From the NCBI RefSeq assembly GCF_958450345.1, contig NC_088784.1, forward strand, positions 46,511,278 through 46,575,277: a stretch of DNA of 64,000 nucleotides, in the 5' to 3' direction. Source of the stretch: Calliphora vicina (Eukaryota; Arthropoda; Insecta; Diptera; Calliphoridae). Position numbers and translations under genes: made by a program. Of this stretch, positions 10,953 to 24,377 are shown in pieces. The first letter of the stretch is position 1. Each line of letters opens with the position of its first letter. The notes beneath the pieces were generated by a model. The model saw only the letters and a list, made by a program, of their open reading frames with translations. It searched no databases and was not told where the DNA came from.

Positions 10953-11679
10953 ACAAGTAAGAGAGCTATATTCGGCTGTGCCGAATCTTATATACCCTTC
11001 ACCAAATTATACTTTAAAATAATTTTTTTTAAATATTTTTAGGTAAACAAAATTTAATTTTTTTAATTGTTTTTCAAATTGTTTTTTAATTTTTTTTAAA
11101 AAAAGTTTTTTCCAAATTTTTTAAAAAATTTTTTTTTTTAGTTAATTTTTTTTTTTTTGAAAAAAAATGTATGACAAAAAAAATTTGTTGATGAAAAAAA
11201 AATTCGGGTTAAAAAATATTTTTCCCGACTTTGACCCATTGTAGGTCCAACTTACTATAGCCTTATCTACATCGTTGCAATGGACTTTGAAATATCTATC
11301 ATTAGATATACATATTGTCTATATTAATGACTTAGTTAGTAATCCAGATATAGATCAAAAATAGGTCAAAAATCGAGGTTGTCCCTGTTTTTTGTTCATA
11401 TCTCCGTTATTTATGGACCGATTTTGCTGATTTTAAATAGCAAACTTCTCAAAAGCATGTCTGACAGAATTATTGAAGATTTGGATCCCGAAGATATCTG
11501 GGGTCATCAGAAAATTGATTTCAACAGACAGACGGACAGACGGACATGGCTTAATCGACTCCGCTATCTATAAGGATCCAGAATATATATACTTTATAGG
11601 GTCGGAAATGAAAAATATAGAAATTACAAACGGAATGACAAACTTATATATACCCTTCTCACGAAGGTGAAGGGTATAA
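10953..11679 (-). mobile_element. DINE-1-like helentron B, inserted in A
   Basis: Complete copy from ACAAGTAAGAGAG with a hairpin at 10970-10986 to GAAGGTGAAGGGTATAAA. It carries only a minimal microsatellite (about 11525-11546). The host copy is cut inside GATATAGGTAAAA, an A-rich site. Confidence 0.8.
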
Positions 11680-11844
11680 AAATAGGTCATAAATCGAGGT
11701 TGTCTTGGTTTTTTCCTCATATCTCAGCCATTTGTGGACCGATTTTGCTGATTTTAAATAGCAAAATTCTCGAAAGCATGTCTGACAGAATTATTGAAGA
11801 TTTGGATCCCGAAGATATCTGGGGTCTTCAGAAAACTGATTTCA

Positions 11845-12235
<391 letters not shown>

Positions 12236-12374
12236 GACATGGCTTAATCGACTCCGCTATCTATAAGGATCCAGAATATATATACTTTATAGGGTCGGAA
12301 ATGAAAAATGTAGAAATTACAAACGGAATGACAAACTTATATATACCCTTCTCACGAAGGTGAAGGGTATAAAA

Positions 12375-12543
12375 ACGACCGTAAGGTTGGTATTTGAATT
12401 TGCAAGTAATTATGCATTTATTATATATATCGGTCATATGCTGCAACAACGTCATAACACAAAATCCGGGTGTTTTGAACTGATCAATACAAAATATGCG
12501 CCGTTCTTTAGTCTTTCATATAGTTTTATCAGTTTTTAAAAAA
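12375..12543. other. Short spacer between helentrons
   Basis: AT-rich, no recognisable feature. Confidence 0.4.
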
Positions 12544-13010
12544 GTCAATTATTATACCCTTCACCATGAGTGGCAAGGGTATATATAAGTTTGTCATTCC
12601 GTTTGTAATTTCCACATTTTTCATTTGCGACCCCATAAAGTATATATATTCTGGATCGTTATAGATAGCGGAATCGATATAGCCATGTCCGTCTGTCCGT
12701 CTGTGTGTTGAAATCAACTTTCCGAAGCCCCCAAATAACATACATACATGATTCATATATCAATATCTCCGGAATTCTTCCGGCTCGGTTGCTATTTAAA
12801 ATCGAGAAAATCGGTCCACAAATGGCTGAGATATAAGGAAAAAACCAGGACAACCTCGATTTTTTACCTATTTTTGACCTATATCTGGATTACTAAGTCA
12901 TTAATATAGACAATATGGATATCTAATGATAGATATTTCAGAGACCTTTGCATCGACGTATATAAGTCCATAGTAAGTTGGACCTGGGCTGAGATATAAC
13001 CAAAAAAACC
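12544..13010 (+). mobile_element. DINE-1-like helentron D, 3'-truncated, opposite orientation
   Basis: Starts TTATACCCTTCACC, runs through GACCCCATAAAGTATATATA and CCATGTCCGTCTGTCCGTCT, and stops after GTAAGTTGGACCTG without the terminal hairpin. It is the reverse complement of copies A and B in order. It carries a small private stretch around 12730-12790. Confidence 0.75.
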
Positions 13011-13087
13011 AAAACACAATGTAATTTGTTATTGTTTTCCATGACGTCATGCAAATATATGTATAATAACAAACAAATCTTTATTTG

Positions 13088-13117
13088 TATGTATGTATGT
13101 ATGTATGTATGTATGTG
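13088..13117 (+). repeat. (TATG)n microsatellite
   Basis: About seven TATG units just before the MITE at 13137. A similar short array lies at 34804-34840. Confidence 0.9.
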
Positions 13118-13136
13118 TTTTTTTGTCAATCTTCAG

Positions 13137-13369
13137 CAATGCGAATTTATATACCAGGTGGTGTCGATTCTACAACAAGTATAACATTTACAAAAACCAC
13201 TTGCAATTTGTTTTTGTTTATGTGGTTTAAGCTGTCAAAGTTTGCCTGTTGTTTGTGTTACTTTTACGTTTGTTGTAGCATTCGCCGCAACAATCACAGG
13301 ATAATTGACAGCTCAAACAGCATTAAGAAGCTGTGCTATCAACACCAGCTAGTATATAAATTCGCATTG
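13137..13369. mobile_element. MITE of the CAAGGCGAAT family (diverged, hAT-like)
   Basis: The left end CAATGCGAATTTATATACC is inverted as the right end (AATGCGAATTTATATACTAG), and the repeats extend over ~27 bp. It is related by its terminal GCGAATTTATA...GGTG pattern and internal CTGTCAAAG...TTGCCTGTTGTT to 13851-14040. No clear 8-bp target duplication remains. Confidence 0.6.
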
Positions 13370-13428
13370 AGAGAGAGCTTTTTATAATGTGTTCTCAAAA
13401 GAGCAACTCTCTCACGCGTACACAGAAC

Positions 13429-13723
13429 CAGTGTTGCTATATGTTTTTTGAAGAAAACTTTTTATTTCTAAGTACATACTAAAATTACAAAACCCAATTC
13501 GTACATATATGAGATAATTTATGTGAATTTGGTGCTGGAGACACTTTCAATATATTCAAATCAATCTCCCCATTTCGTGAATGAATTTGGGGACTATCAT
13601 TTTGAAATCATCGGTTCAACTTATTGATATCAATATTCAAAAAAAAATATTTTTTTAAAAATAAAACTTTTTGCGTCTCAAAAACCTTGCTAAAAAGGGA
13701 AAACTTAACATATGGTAACACTG
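13429..13723. mobile_element. hAT-type MITE, family CAGTGTTRCY, 8-bp duplication CACAGAAC
   Basis: The ends CAGTGTTGCTATATG and CAGTGTTACCATATG (inverse) are flanked on both sides by a perfect CACAGAAC (13421-13428, 13724-13731). An 8-bp duplication and CAGTG ends fit hAT. A longer relative sharing the TGAATTTGGGGACTAT block is at 33512-33986. Confidence 0.8.
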
Positions 13724-13850
13724 CACAGAACACATATTGTACAAAAACAACAACCACGTTGTTTGAGCACGTTGCTTTTGCGCTTATTTCATTTTTGTTG
13801 TTGTTTGTTGCTATTGTCAACAAATAATTGAGCAACGCAACCACTCCCAG

Positions 13851-14040
13851 CAAGGCGAATCTATAGAAGGTGACGACAGAACTACAACATGTACAAAAAC
13901 AACAGGTACTTTGTTTTTGTTAAAAGATAGTCGAACTGTCAAAGTTGCCTGTTGTTGTTTTTGCTTTTGGGTTTGTTGTATTTTTCGCCACAACAATCAC
14001 AAGTGAATTGACAGTTCACTTGTCTAAACAATTCGCCTTG
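13851..14040. mobile_element. hAT-type MITE, CAAGGCGAAT family
   Basis: Ends CAAGGCGAATCTATAG and ATTCGCCTTG. Flanks ACTCCCAG (13843-13850) and ACTCCCAT (14041-14048) are a 7/8 target duplication. No coding capacity in 190 bp. A related copy is at 60531-60820. Confidence 0.75.
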
Positions 14041-14143
14041 ACTCCCATATTGTTATTCTATTTTTTTAGCCGTTTTTAAACATGAAAGTAAATAACAAAC
14101 ATTTCAGAAAAAGCTTTTTGTTCGATTGTTGTGTTTAATTCTT

Positions 14144-17100
14144 TTAATACCCTTCATCATAAGTGGCATGGCTATATACATATGTATATGTAAATTTGTC
14201 ATTCCGTTTGCAATTTCTATAAAATTTTATGAAATTTCAACAGATTATGTAAACGATTCTATATTTGATTTGCTGTTACGGTTCCATATGTGTTCTCCTA
14301 TTTTAAGATTTACTTTTAATCTTATATACAGGGATGGAAAATTATATTTTTGTTCCGTATTAAAATAGTATTAAAAAATTACTTTCTTCATCACCAGAGT
14401 ACTTAAAATTTTAATATTACTGTAGCTTTATGTTGTAAACAGTCGTCTGTTATCACAAAATTGTCTATAGAAAGTGCTGTTGAATACGAGATTTTCTATA
14501 GAAAATGCTGTTATAATAGACAAGATTTTTAAAGAAAATGCTGTTTTTCATACGATTTTCTATAGAAAATACTGTTATACACAACATGTCCAAAAAATAT
14601 AGTTATACACAAGATTTTCTATAGAAAATTATTTTATTTTCTATAGAAAAATGTTACACTCAAGATTTTCAACAGAAAATATCGTTATACTTAAGATTTT
14701 CTACAGCAAATATTGTTATACACAAGATTGTTTATAGAAAATATTGGTCTACGCAAGACTTGCTATAGAAAATATTGTTCTACGCAAGATTGTTTATAGA
14801 AAATATTGGTCTACGCAAGACTTGCTATAGAAAATATTGTTCTACGCAAGATTTTCTATAGAAAATATTGTTCTACACAAGATTTTCTATAGAAAATATT
14901 GTTCTACACAAGATTTTCTATAGAAAATATTGTTCTACACAAGATTTTCTATAGAAAATATTGTTCTACACAAGATTTTCTATAGAAAATATTGTTCTAC
15001 ACAAGATTTTCTATAGAAAATATTGTTCTACACAAGATTTTCTATAGAAAATATTGTTCTACACAAGATTTTCTATAGAAAATATTGTTCTACACAAGAT
15101 TTTCTATAGAAAATATTGTTCTACACAAGATTTTCTATAGAAAATATTGTTCTACACAAGATTTTCTATAGAAAATATTGTTCTACACAAGATTTTCTAT
15201 AGAAAATATTGTTCTACACAAGATTTTCTATAGAAAATATTGTTCTACACAAGATTCTCTATAAAAAATATTGTTCTACACAAGATTTTCTATAGAAAAT
15301 ATTGTTCTACACAAGATTTTCTATAGAAAATATTGTTCTACACAAGATTTTCTATAGAAAACATTGTTCTACACAAGATTTTCTATAGAAAATATTGTTC
15401 TACACAAGATTTTCTATAGAAAATGTTGTCCTACACTAGATTTTCTATAGAAAAAATCGTCATACACAAGATACTCAAGATTTTCTATAGAAAATATTGT
15501 TCTATACAAGATTTTCTATAGAAAATATCGTCATACTCAAGATTTTCTATAGCAAATATTGTTATACTCAAGATTTTCTACACAAAATATTTTCTATAGA
15601 AAATATTGCTCTACACAAGATTTTCGATAGAAAATATTGTTATAGACAAGATTTTCTACAGAAAATATTGTTATACACAAGATTTTCTACAGAAAATATT
15701 GTTATAGACAAGATTTTCTACAGAAAATATTGTTATACACAAGATTTTCTATAGAAAATGTTGTTCTACACAAGATTTTCTATAGAAAATGTTGTTCTAC
15801 ACAAGATTTTCTATAGAAAATATCGTCATACACAAGATTTTCTATAGAAAATATTGTTATAGACAAGATTTTCTATAGAAAATATTGTTATAGACAAGAT
15901 TTTCTATAGAAAATATTGTTATAGACAAGATTTTCTATAGAAAATATTGTTATAGACAAGATTTTCTATAGAAAATATTGTTATAGACAAGATTTTCTAT
16001 AGAAAATATTGTTATAGACAAGATTTTCTATAGAAAATATTGTTATAGACAAGATTTTCTATAGAAAATATTGTTATAGACAAGATTTTCTATAGAAAAT
16101 ATTGTTATAGACAAGATTTTCTATAGAAAATATTGTTATAGACAAGATTTTCTATAGAAAATATTGTTATAGACAAGATTTTCTATAGAAAATATTGTTA
16201 TAGACAAGATTTTCTATAGAAAATATTGTTATAGACAAGATTTTCTATAGAAAATATTGTTATAGACAAGATTTTCTATAGAAAATATTGTTATAGACAA
16301 GATTTTCTATAGAAAATATTGTTATAGACAAGATTTTCTATAGAAAATATTGTTATAGACAAGATTTTCTATAGAAAATATTGTTATAGACAAGATTTTC
16401 TATAGAAAATATTGTTATAGACAAGATTTTCTATAGAAAATATTGTTATAGACAAGATTTTCTATAGAAAATATTGTTATAGACAAGATTTTCTATAGAA
16501 AATATTGTTATAGACAAGATTTTCTATAGAAAATATTGTTATAGACAAGATTTTCTATAGAAAATATTGTTATAGACAAGATTTTCTATAGAAAATATTG
16601 TTATAGACAAGATTTTCTATAGAAAATATTGTTATAGACAAGATTTTCTATAGAAAATATTGTTATAGACAAGATTTTCTATAGAAAATATTGTTATAGA
16701 CAAGATTTTCTATAGAAAATGTTGTTCTACACAAGATTTTCTATAGAAAATGTTGTTCTACACAAGATTTTCTATAGAAAATGTTGTTCTACACAAGGTT
16801 TTCTATAGAAAATGTTGTTCTACACAAGCTTTTCTATAGAAAATGTTGTTCTACACAAGATTTTCTATGGAAAATGTTGTTCTACACAAGATTTTCTATG
16901 GAAAATGTTGTTCTACACAAGATTTTCTATAGAAAATGTTGTTCTACACAAGATTTTCTATAGAAAATGTTGTTCTACACAAGATTTTCTATAGAAAATG
17001 TTGTTCTACACAAGATTTTCTATAGAAAATGTTGTTCTACACAAGATTTTCTATAGAAAATGTTGTTCTACACAAGATTTTCTATAGAAAATGTTGTTCT

Positions 17101-19850
17101 ACACAAGATTTTCTATAGAAAATGTTGTTCTACACAAGATTTTCTATAGAAAATGTTGTTCTACACAAGATTTTCTATAGAAAATGTTGTTCTACACAAG
17201 ATTTTCTATAGAAAATGTTGTTCTACACAAGATTTTCTATAGAAAATGTTGTTCTACACAAGATTTTCTATAGAAAATGTTGTTCTACACAAGGTTTTCT
17301 ATAGAAAATGTTGTTCTACACAAGGTTTTCTATAGAAAATGTTGTTCTACACAAGATTTTCTATGGAAAATGTTGTTCTACACAAGATTTTCTATAGAAA
17401 ATGTTGTTCTACACAAGATTTTCTATAGAAAATGTTGTTCTACACAAGATTTTCTATAGAAAATGTTGTTCTACACAAGATTTTCTATAGAAAATGTTGT
17501 TCTACACAAGATTTTCTATAGAAAATGTTGTTCTACACAAGATTTTCTATAGAAAATGTTGTTCTACACAAGATTTTCTATAGAAAATGTTGTTCTACAC
17601 AAGATTTTCTATAGAAAATGTTGTTCTACACAAGATTTTCTATAGAAAATGTTGTTCTACACAAGATTTTCTATAGAAAATGTTGTTCTACACAAGATTT
17701 TCTATAGAAAATGTTGTTCTACACAAGATTTTCTATAGAAAATGTTGTTCTACACAAGATTTTCTATAGAAAATGTTGTTCTACACAAGATTTTCTATAG
17801 AAAATGTTGTTCTACACAAGATTTTCTATAGAAAATGTTGTTCTACACAATATTTTCTATAGAAAATGTTGTTCTACACAAGATTTTCTATAGAAAATGT
17901 TGTTCTACACAAGATTTTCTATAGAAAATATTGTTCTACACAAGATTTTCTATAGAAAATATTGTTCTACACAAGATTTTCTATAGAAAATGTTGTTCTA
18001 CACAAGATTTTCTATAGAAAATGTTGTTCTACACAAGATTTTCTATAGAAAATGTTGTTCTACACAAGATTTTCTATAGAAAATGTTGTTCTACACAAGA
18101 TTTTCTATAGAAAATGTTGTTCTACACAAGATTTTCTATAGAAAATGTTGTTCTACACAAGATTTTCTATAGAAAATGTTGTTCTACACAAGATTTTCTA
18201 TAGAAAATGTTGTTCTACACAAGATTTTCTATAGAAAATGTTGTTCTACACAAGATTTTCTATAGAAAATGTTGTTCTACACAAGATTTTCTATAGAAAA
18301 TGTTGTTCTACACAAGATTTTCTATAGAAAATGTTGTTCTACACAAGATTTTCTATAGAAAATGTTGTTCTACACAAGATTTTCTATAGAAAATGTTGTT
18401 CTACACAAGATTTTCTATAGAAAATGTTGTTCTACACAAGATTTTCTATAGAAAATGTTGTTCTACACAAGATTTTCTATAGAAAATGTTGTTCTACACA
18501 AGATTTTCTATAGAAAATGTTGTTCTACACAAAATGTTGTTCTACACAAGATTTTCTACACAAAATGTTGTTCTACACAAGATTTTCTATAGAAAATGTT
18601 GTTCTACACAAGATTTTCTATAGAAAATGTTGTTCTACACAAGATTTTCTATAGAAAATGTTGTTCTACACAAGATTTTCTATAGAAAATGTTGTTCTAC
18701 ACAAGATTTTCTATAGAAAATGTTGTTCTACACAAGATTTTCTATAGAAAATGTTGTTCTACACAAGATTTTCTATAGAAAATGTTTTTCTACACAAGAT
18801 TTTCTATAGAAAATGTTGTTCTACACAAGATTTTCTATAGAAAATGTTGTTCTACACAAGATTTTCTATAGAAAATGTTGTTCTACACAAGATTTTCTAT
18901 AGAAAATGTTGTTCTACACAAGATTTTCTATAGAAAATGTTGTTCTACACAAGATTTTCTATAGAAAATGTTGTTCTACACAAGATTTTCTATAGAAAAT
19001 GTTGTTCTACACAAGATTTTCTATAGAAAATGTTGTTCTACACAAGATTTTCTATAGAAAATGTTGTTCTACACAAGATTTTCTATAGAAAATGTTGTTC
19101 TACACAAGATTTTCTATAGAAAATGTTGTTCTACACAAGATTTTCTATAGAAAATGTTGTTCTACACAAGATTTTCTATAGAAAATGTTGTTCTACACAA
19201 GATTTTCTATAGAAAATGTTGTTCTACACAAGATTTTCTATAGAAAATGTTGTTCTACACAAGATTTTCTATAGAAAATGTTGTTCTACACAAGATTTTC
19301 TATAGAAAATGTTGTTCTACACAAGATTTTCTATAGAAAATGTTGTTCTACACAAGATTTTCTATAGAAAATGTTGTTCTACACAAGATTTTCTACAGCA
19401 AATGTTGTTCTACACAAGATTTTCTACAGCAAATGTTGTTCTACACAAGATTTTCTACAGCAAATGTTGTTCTACACAAGATTTTCTACAGCAAATGTTG
19501 TTCTACACAAGATTTTCTACAGCAAATGTTGTTCTACACAAGATTTTCTACAGAAAATGTTGTTCTATACAAGATTTTCTACAGAAAATGTTGTTCTACA
19601 CACGATTTTCTACAGAAAATGTTGTTCTTCACAAGATTTTCTACAGAAAATGTTGTACTACACAAGATTTTCTACAGAAAATGTTGTTCTACACAAGATT
19701 TTCTTTTTTTATACTCTGTTTATTCACTTGAGGTTAAAAAGGAAAAATTAGTCTTACTAACAATTGTTATATTATTTCAGTTGTTATACCATCATATTAG
19801 GGTGGAGGGTATTTAAGATTCGGCACGGCCGAATATAGTACTCTTACTTG
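14144..19850 (+). mobile_element. DINE-1-like helentron E carrying a giant minisatellite
   Basis: The left end AATACCCTTCATCAT...TTTGTCATTCCGTTTG matches the left ends of helentron D and, in reverse, A, B and F. The right end is ATTAGGGTGGAGGGTATTTA, then hairpin ATTCGGC-ACG-GCCGAAT, then ACTCTTACTTG. These ends enclose a 5.2-kb tandem array of a 31-bp unit in place of the usual core. Helentrons with central tandem repeats are known (DINE-TR1 in Drosophila); this one differs in repeat sequence and scale. Confidence 0.75.
14460..19704 (+). repeat. 31-bp minisatellite, about 170 copies
   Basis: The unit contains the perfect palindrome TTTTCTATAGAAAA followed by TGTTGTTCTACACAAGA. Degenerate units occupy the left end (to ~14880). 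Blocks of one variant follow: ATATTGTTCTACACAAG (~14880-15430), mixed units, ATATTGTTATAGACAAG (~15840-16710), ATGTTGTTCTACACAAG (~16720-19380), then CTACAGCAAATG and CTACAGAAAATG units at the right end. Because 31 is not a multiple of 3, all three frames cycle and give open but meaningless translations. Confidence 0.97.
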
Positions 19851-20732
19851 TTTTTTGTATGTGTTTTAACGGGTTAGAGGGGGATAGATCGTTTCGGGTA
19901 CTTACGCGAATTAGGAATTAGGGTAAATAAATAGAACTTATGTATATAGTTTCGGGTAACTTTATAATATGTAAAATATATGTTTATTGAGTATATTAAG
20001 GTTTACATATGTAGGTAAGTATTTTAGTGATTTATTATGCACAAAATAAATATTATTGGTTTAAGTTTTTTAACAGCGTAAATATTGTAGTCTATGATAT
20101 ATTTTAATTTTAGATCTTTTACTTTAGATGTAAGGATTTATTAAGGGAGCTGCAGTTGACATTTGTGTACAACCAAAAGTTGGCTGCAGTTGTGATGATG
20201 GTGATGCTTGTCATCAGGGATGGGGATATGATATTGTTCACTCATGTGAAGTGTTTTTTTGTTGTAAACGTCAAAATTAAAATTCATGTTTTCTTGTATA
20301 TTTGACAAGTAAAAATTTGGGTTAAATACAGATTAGATAGATATTAATATATATTATTTAAATCAAATTTTATTTCTGAAATCGCATGATATGTTGAAAA
20401 TTTATTTAAGAAATAGTAAAATGTCATAAGACAGTCAAAGCCGTTTTTCTCGAAACGACTTTTTTGAATTATGACGTTGTTGCAGCAAATGAGCGATATG
20501 TAAAACTACTTTCTTAAGCCTATTTATGTTCAGCGTAAGGGATTACTATATAATAAATTAAAGCTAATGGTAAGTAAATGACTTAAATATTAGTAGGTTA
20601 TATAAATTCATTATTATTTTTATTATATTATTGTTATTAATTCATTTATTATTATTTAATTCATTTATTTATTATTAAGTATTATTGTTATTAGAAAATT
20701 AATTTTTAAAATTATATATATAAAAAAATATA
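19851..20732. other. AT-rich spacer with TTATTA low-complexity
   Basis: No frame or known element recognised. A low-complexity ATT-rich stretch lies at about 20600-20700. Confidence 0.4.
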
Positions 20733-21540
20733 ATTGGATAGTAATTCGGACACCACTTTTCAACAAGATCGGTCAAGAACTCTCTGAGTTATAGGAGGTC
20801 AAAATTTGACATTTTGGCCAAACAGGTGTTTTTTTTTATCCATATAACTTATTACCTATTGTTCTTAGCAAAATGTGTCCCAAATAGTTTAGATAGCTAT
20901 TTATGCAATCTTTCGAAAAAAAAAATTAAAAAAATTTAATAAAAAATTTTTGATTTTTTTTTTTAAATCAAAAATATTTTTGACTTTTTTTTCAAAATGG
21001 GCCCTTTTTTTATTTTTTTTAAGAAAGCTTAGGTCTTTTCCTAAGTGACCTATATGGTCGCTTAGTGGGATGCGAGTGGGATATCTATCAAAAAAAATAT
21101 TTTGTAACTCAAGATTTAAAATTTTTGAATTTTTTTGCAAAATCAAAAACTTTGTTGACTTTTTTTAAAAAAATGGACCCATTTTTTAATTTTTTTTTTT
21201 GCTCAGAAGAAAGCTTATGTGTTTTCCTTTAACACCCTTTTTGTCGCTTAGTGGGATGCGAGTGGGATATCTATAAAAAAAATGTTTTGTAACTCAAGAC
21301 ATACAATTTTTTACTTTTTTTTGAAAAATCAAAAACCTTTTTGACTTTTTTTTTCCAAAATGGACTCTTTTTTTATTAATTTTTTTTCTCAAAAGAAAGC
21401 TTAGGTCTTTTCCTTTAAAACCTTTTTGGTCGCTTAGTGGGATGCGAGTGGGATATCTATCAAAATAAATGTTTTGTAACTCAAGACAATGGTTTTTAAA
21501 TTTGCACTATTTTAATTTTTTTCATATTTGTGTGTAAACC
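20733..21540 (+). repeat. Left ~800-bp inverted repeat with three internal subrepeats
   Basis: Matches the reverse complement of 24378-25158. Subrepeats are recognisable by GGGATGCGAGTGGGATATCT at about 21067, 21252 and 21440, each followed by TTTTGTAACTCAAGA. Confidence 0.9.
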
Positions 21541-21880
21541 TTAAAAATTAAACTTACGCAGAGAAACTAGACACATTAGCCTTTCCGATGGTATGTAACA
21601 TACACAACTATACTGTAATACCCATAATATGTTAACCTCAGGAATAAAAATCACTTTTTTTCTATGGAAATGTTGAATAATTTAATTTTGTTATTTATTT
21701 GTAATAATAATTAATTTAATATATAATAATAATAATAATAATAAAAAGATGAATAATTTAGTAAAATTTAATCTTAATCACAATAGATCAATTTATATAA
21801 TAACTATTTTTACACTTAATTTATGAAGTTTTTAAATTTTCAAATATCCATACTTTTATCCTCCTTATTTGTCACCTTTA

Positions 21881-23844
21881 TTAGGTGCTTTTTTTTGTCA
21901 ATCCTTTCTTGGCGTTATTAGATTCAGCTACTGATTTCGCTGCTGGCTTCTTTTTTGGCTTTGGAAAGAAATCGCATTGAGTAGATGCAGAAAACTTTTT
22001 TAATTTGAGTCTTCCATCGACAAGCGGTATGAAAGCATGGTATTGAGCAGTGCCATCGATTGTTACCGCAGCATCGAATCTGCTCTTTAGTGTTTTCAAT
22101 GTTTCCTCATGATCCTCTTTGCTACTAAAAACTATTTTAGTTTCTTTACAATAATTCTTTGTCCAATGGAATAAAGCAGTCGCATCTAAGATGCGATCTT
22201 GATGAGAGCACTGGAGGCTATACTTCGCTGCATTTCTTTTGAGGTTTGCTCCAATACCATCACATGCTCCTTTACCATGAGCAGTAGGATGAAAATGCCA
22301 CTCAGCTGGCATTCCAAAATCTTTTTCATGAGCTGTAAGATTTGCGAAGCTACTTTTGTTTTTAAAATGTTGACGAGCTCCGTCCGAAACGTAGTATACA
22401 TTTTCTACTGTAAATTTTGATTTTAGATAATTTAGTATTATCTTCTGGTACTCATAAACTGCAACGGTGTCATGTTTTAAATCGTCGGATATGATTGCCA
22501 TACTTTTGTGTTCCAGGTTTTCTTCTTTCATGTAGTAAATAACTACTGTGAATATAGTTGCTTGGTCGTTATTGAAGTGGAATGCTTGTATGGAATCCTG
22601 AAGAACATATTTATAGTTCTCTGCGAAATCAAATGAGCAGAATGACCACTGCTCTTTGACTAAAAAGTCATGGGTTCTCAAATTTAGCAATCCTCTACAC
22701 AGTTCTTCCACAAAATCATCCACATTTAAAATTATGGTTTTCAGTGTGCATCTTTCAGTCTGAAGCCAAGATTCAAATTTTAACTCCTCAATACATTCTC
22801 GATCAAAAGAGTTGATTAAATTTTCTTTGATGGATGTGGTTTCCGGGCAATTCGAACATTCACCTAAGTGGCAAGAAGTTGTAGCATTAGGGCACATAGT
22901 CAATTTAAGGCAATCGCGGTAATGGTGTAAATCTTCTGATGAATCATCTTTTAAGTAATTTAAGTTGATTTCCTTCAACATCAATTTAACATTTTCATGG
23001 TAAATACAAACACATACTGTGTGAGTTCCGCTGCTTCCTGCCAAAACGCAATGTTTTGGCCTCAGTTGTGTAAATTTTGTGAATCCAATTTTGACATCCT
23101 CGTATTCAGATTGAAATGTTGCGAATAATTCATTCAGGTTACAGAGAACCATTCTCTTCTGCATTTGAACTTTCTTGCCATCGATTTGTACAGACATCCA
23201 GTCTTTCATCCCTGGCATCAGGCGACTCATATCATCTCGCTGATAAAACTGAGTTATTAGAGATTTAGTATCGCACTCCAAAGTGTTTCCCTTCTTTTTG
23301 TTTGGGAGTGTGAGAATCCCATGCTCAGCAACCAATTGTTTAGCAATTCTTGCTTTTCGTTGAGACGTTCCAAACTCAGTCATTGTTTTTGCAGAACTCC
23401 ATGTTCTTGGAGCAAGCGTGAGAAGTTGAATTTTTTCAGCTTCACTCTGTGACGTTTTGTATTTCTCTTTTATTTGTTCAAGAACTTCTTCTGCATCCTT
23501 ATGGTATTGGTTTCGACACTCATTCGTTGAATTTGAAAAGTTAGAATAACCATCATCATCAACAGTTCTGTCTTCATTCTCGGAATTACTTTTGTCTTCA
23601 TCTGGAATAACTTCAACGCAAGGCTCATTACTATTCAAATTCGGTAATTCGTTCAACTTTCCGAGCTCTTTCCTGCATGATCCACAAATTTTCAATCGTT
23701 TTGACAGCTTAGGGAATTTTTTAATAAGCCGTCGGAAATATTTCGCATATCTGATGATCTGTGCTTCATTTTGTTAAAGGGATTAAAACAAAAAGACGAA
23801 TAAATTTCATTTTCAACCTTAGCCTTTTTAGAAGTCGTAGACAT
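21881..23844 (-). CDS. Transposase-like protein of the long-TIR element, one frameshift
   Basis: A 604-codon open frame (21881-23695) has no good ATG near its start. Upstream, an ATG at 23844 begins MSTTSKKAK and continues with CFNPFNK and MRNISDGLL, but in another frame. The two join if the T6 run at 23717-23722 had one more base, giving about 650 residues. Motifs in order: a Cys-rich N-terminus ending ICGSCRKEL, DFAENYKYVLQD, ISDDLKHDT, VSDGARQHFKNKSSF, and HGKGACDGIGANLKRN, with Asp residues in the first, third and fourth that could form a DDD triad. I read it as a Sola-type transposase. The frameshift is either a real lesion or a homopolymer sequencing error. Confidence 0.7.
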
Positions 23845-24377
23845 TTTGAATTTTGTAAGTATTTATGTAAATAACACACGTCTTAACTTTAACGCTGTTT
23901 CTAAAAAACTGATTTCCGTATGTCTTCAGAATGACAATAAATAGTTTTTTAAGATCATATAGGTAGTACGTTTTAATGAATGAGTCTAAAATCTTTTATT
24001 AGGGTCAAGAAGGGCTTACATACCAAATGTTACAAATAATAATAAAAATAAACCACCATATAAATAACCTACCTGTCAACTTCTACCTCTCCACCCACTT
24101 CTTAAAGTCAAATGTCATAAAATAATAAATAAACTGGTACTTCGGAGAAGGGCCATAAAATATTTCCACTTGATTCCAAAAATTTGTTTCTGGGGCACCT
24201 GATATTTTAACAATGAAAATCACGTGCGCTGAAAACTACCTCTAGGATTGACTAAAAAAGCCGCAAGATACAAAACTCAGACAAATTTTGGGGGTGGAAA
24301 ATTAATAGCGGTCGGCCTCATATTGCACCCCTCCAGTGGCTATTATCGGTCAGTTGTTGTGGTTTTTATTTTTAAGG

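Noticed and set aside
14460..19704. CRISPR-like array or repetitive protein gene
   Set aside because: Repeats are directly adjacent without unique spacers and the DNA is eukaryotic. The 126-158-aa frames exist only because a 31-bp unit lacks stops and cycles through all frames.
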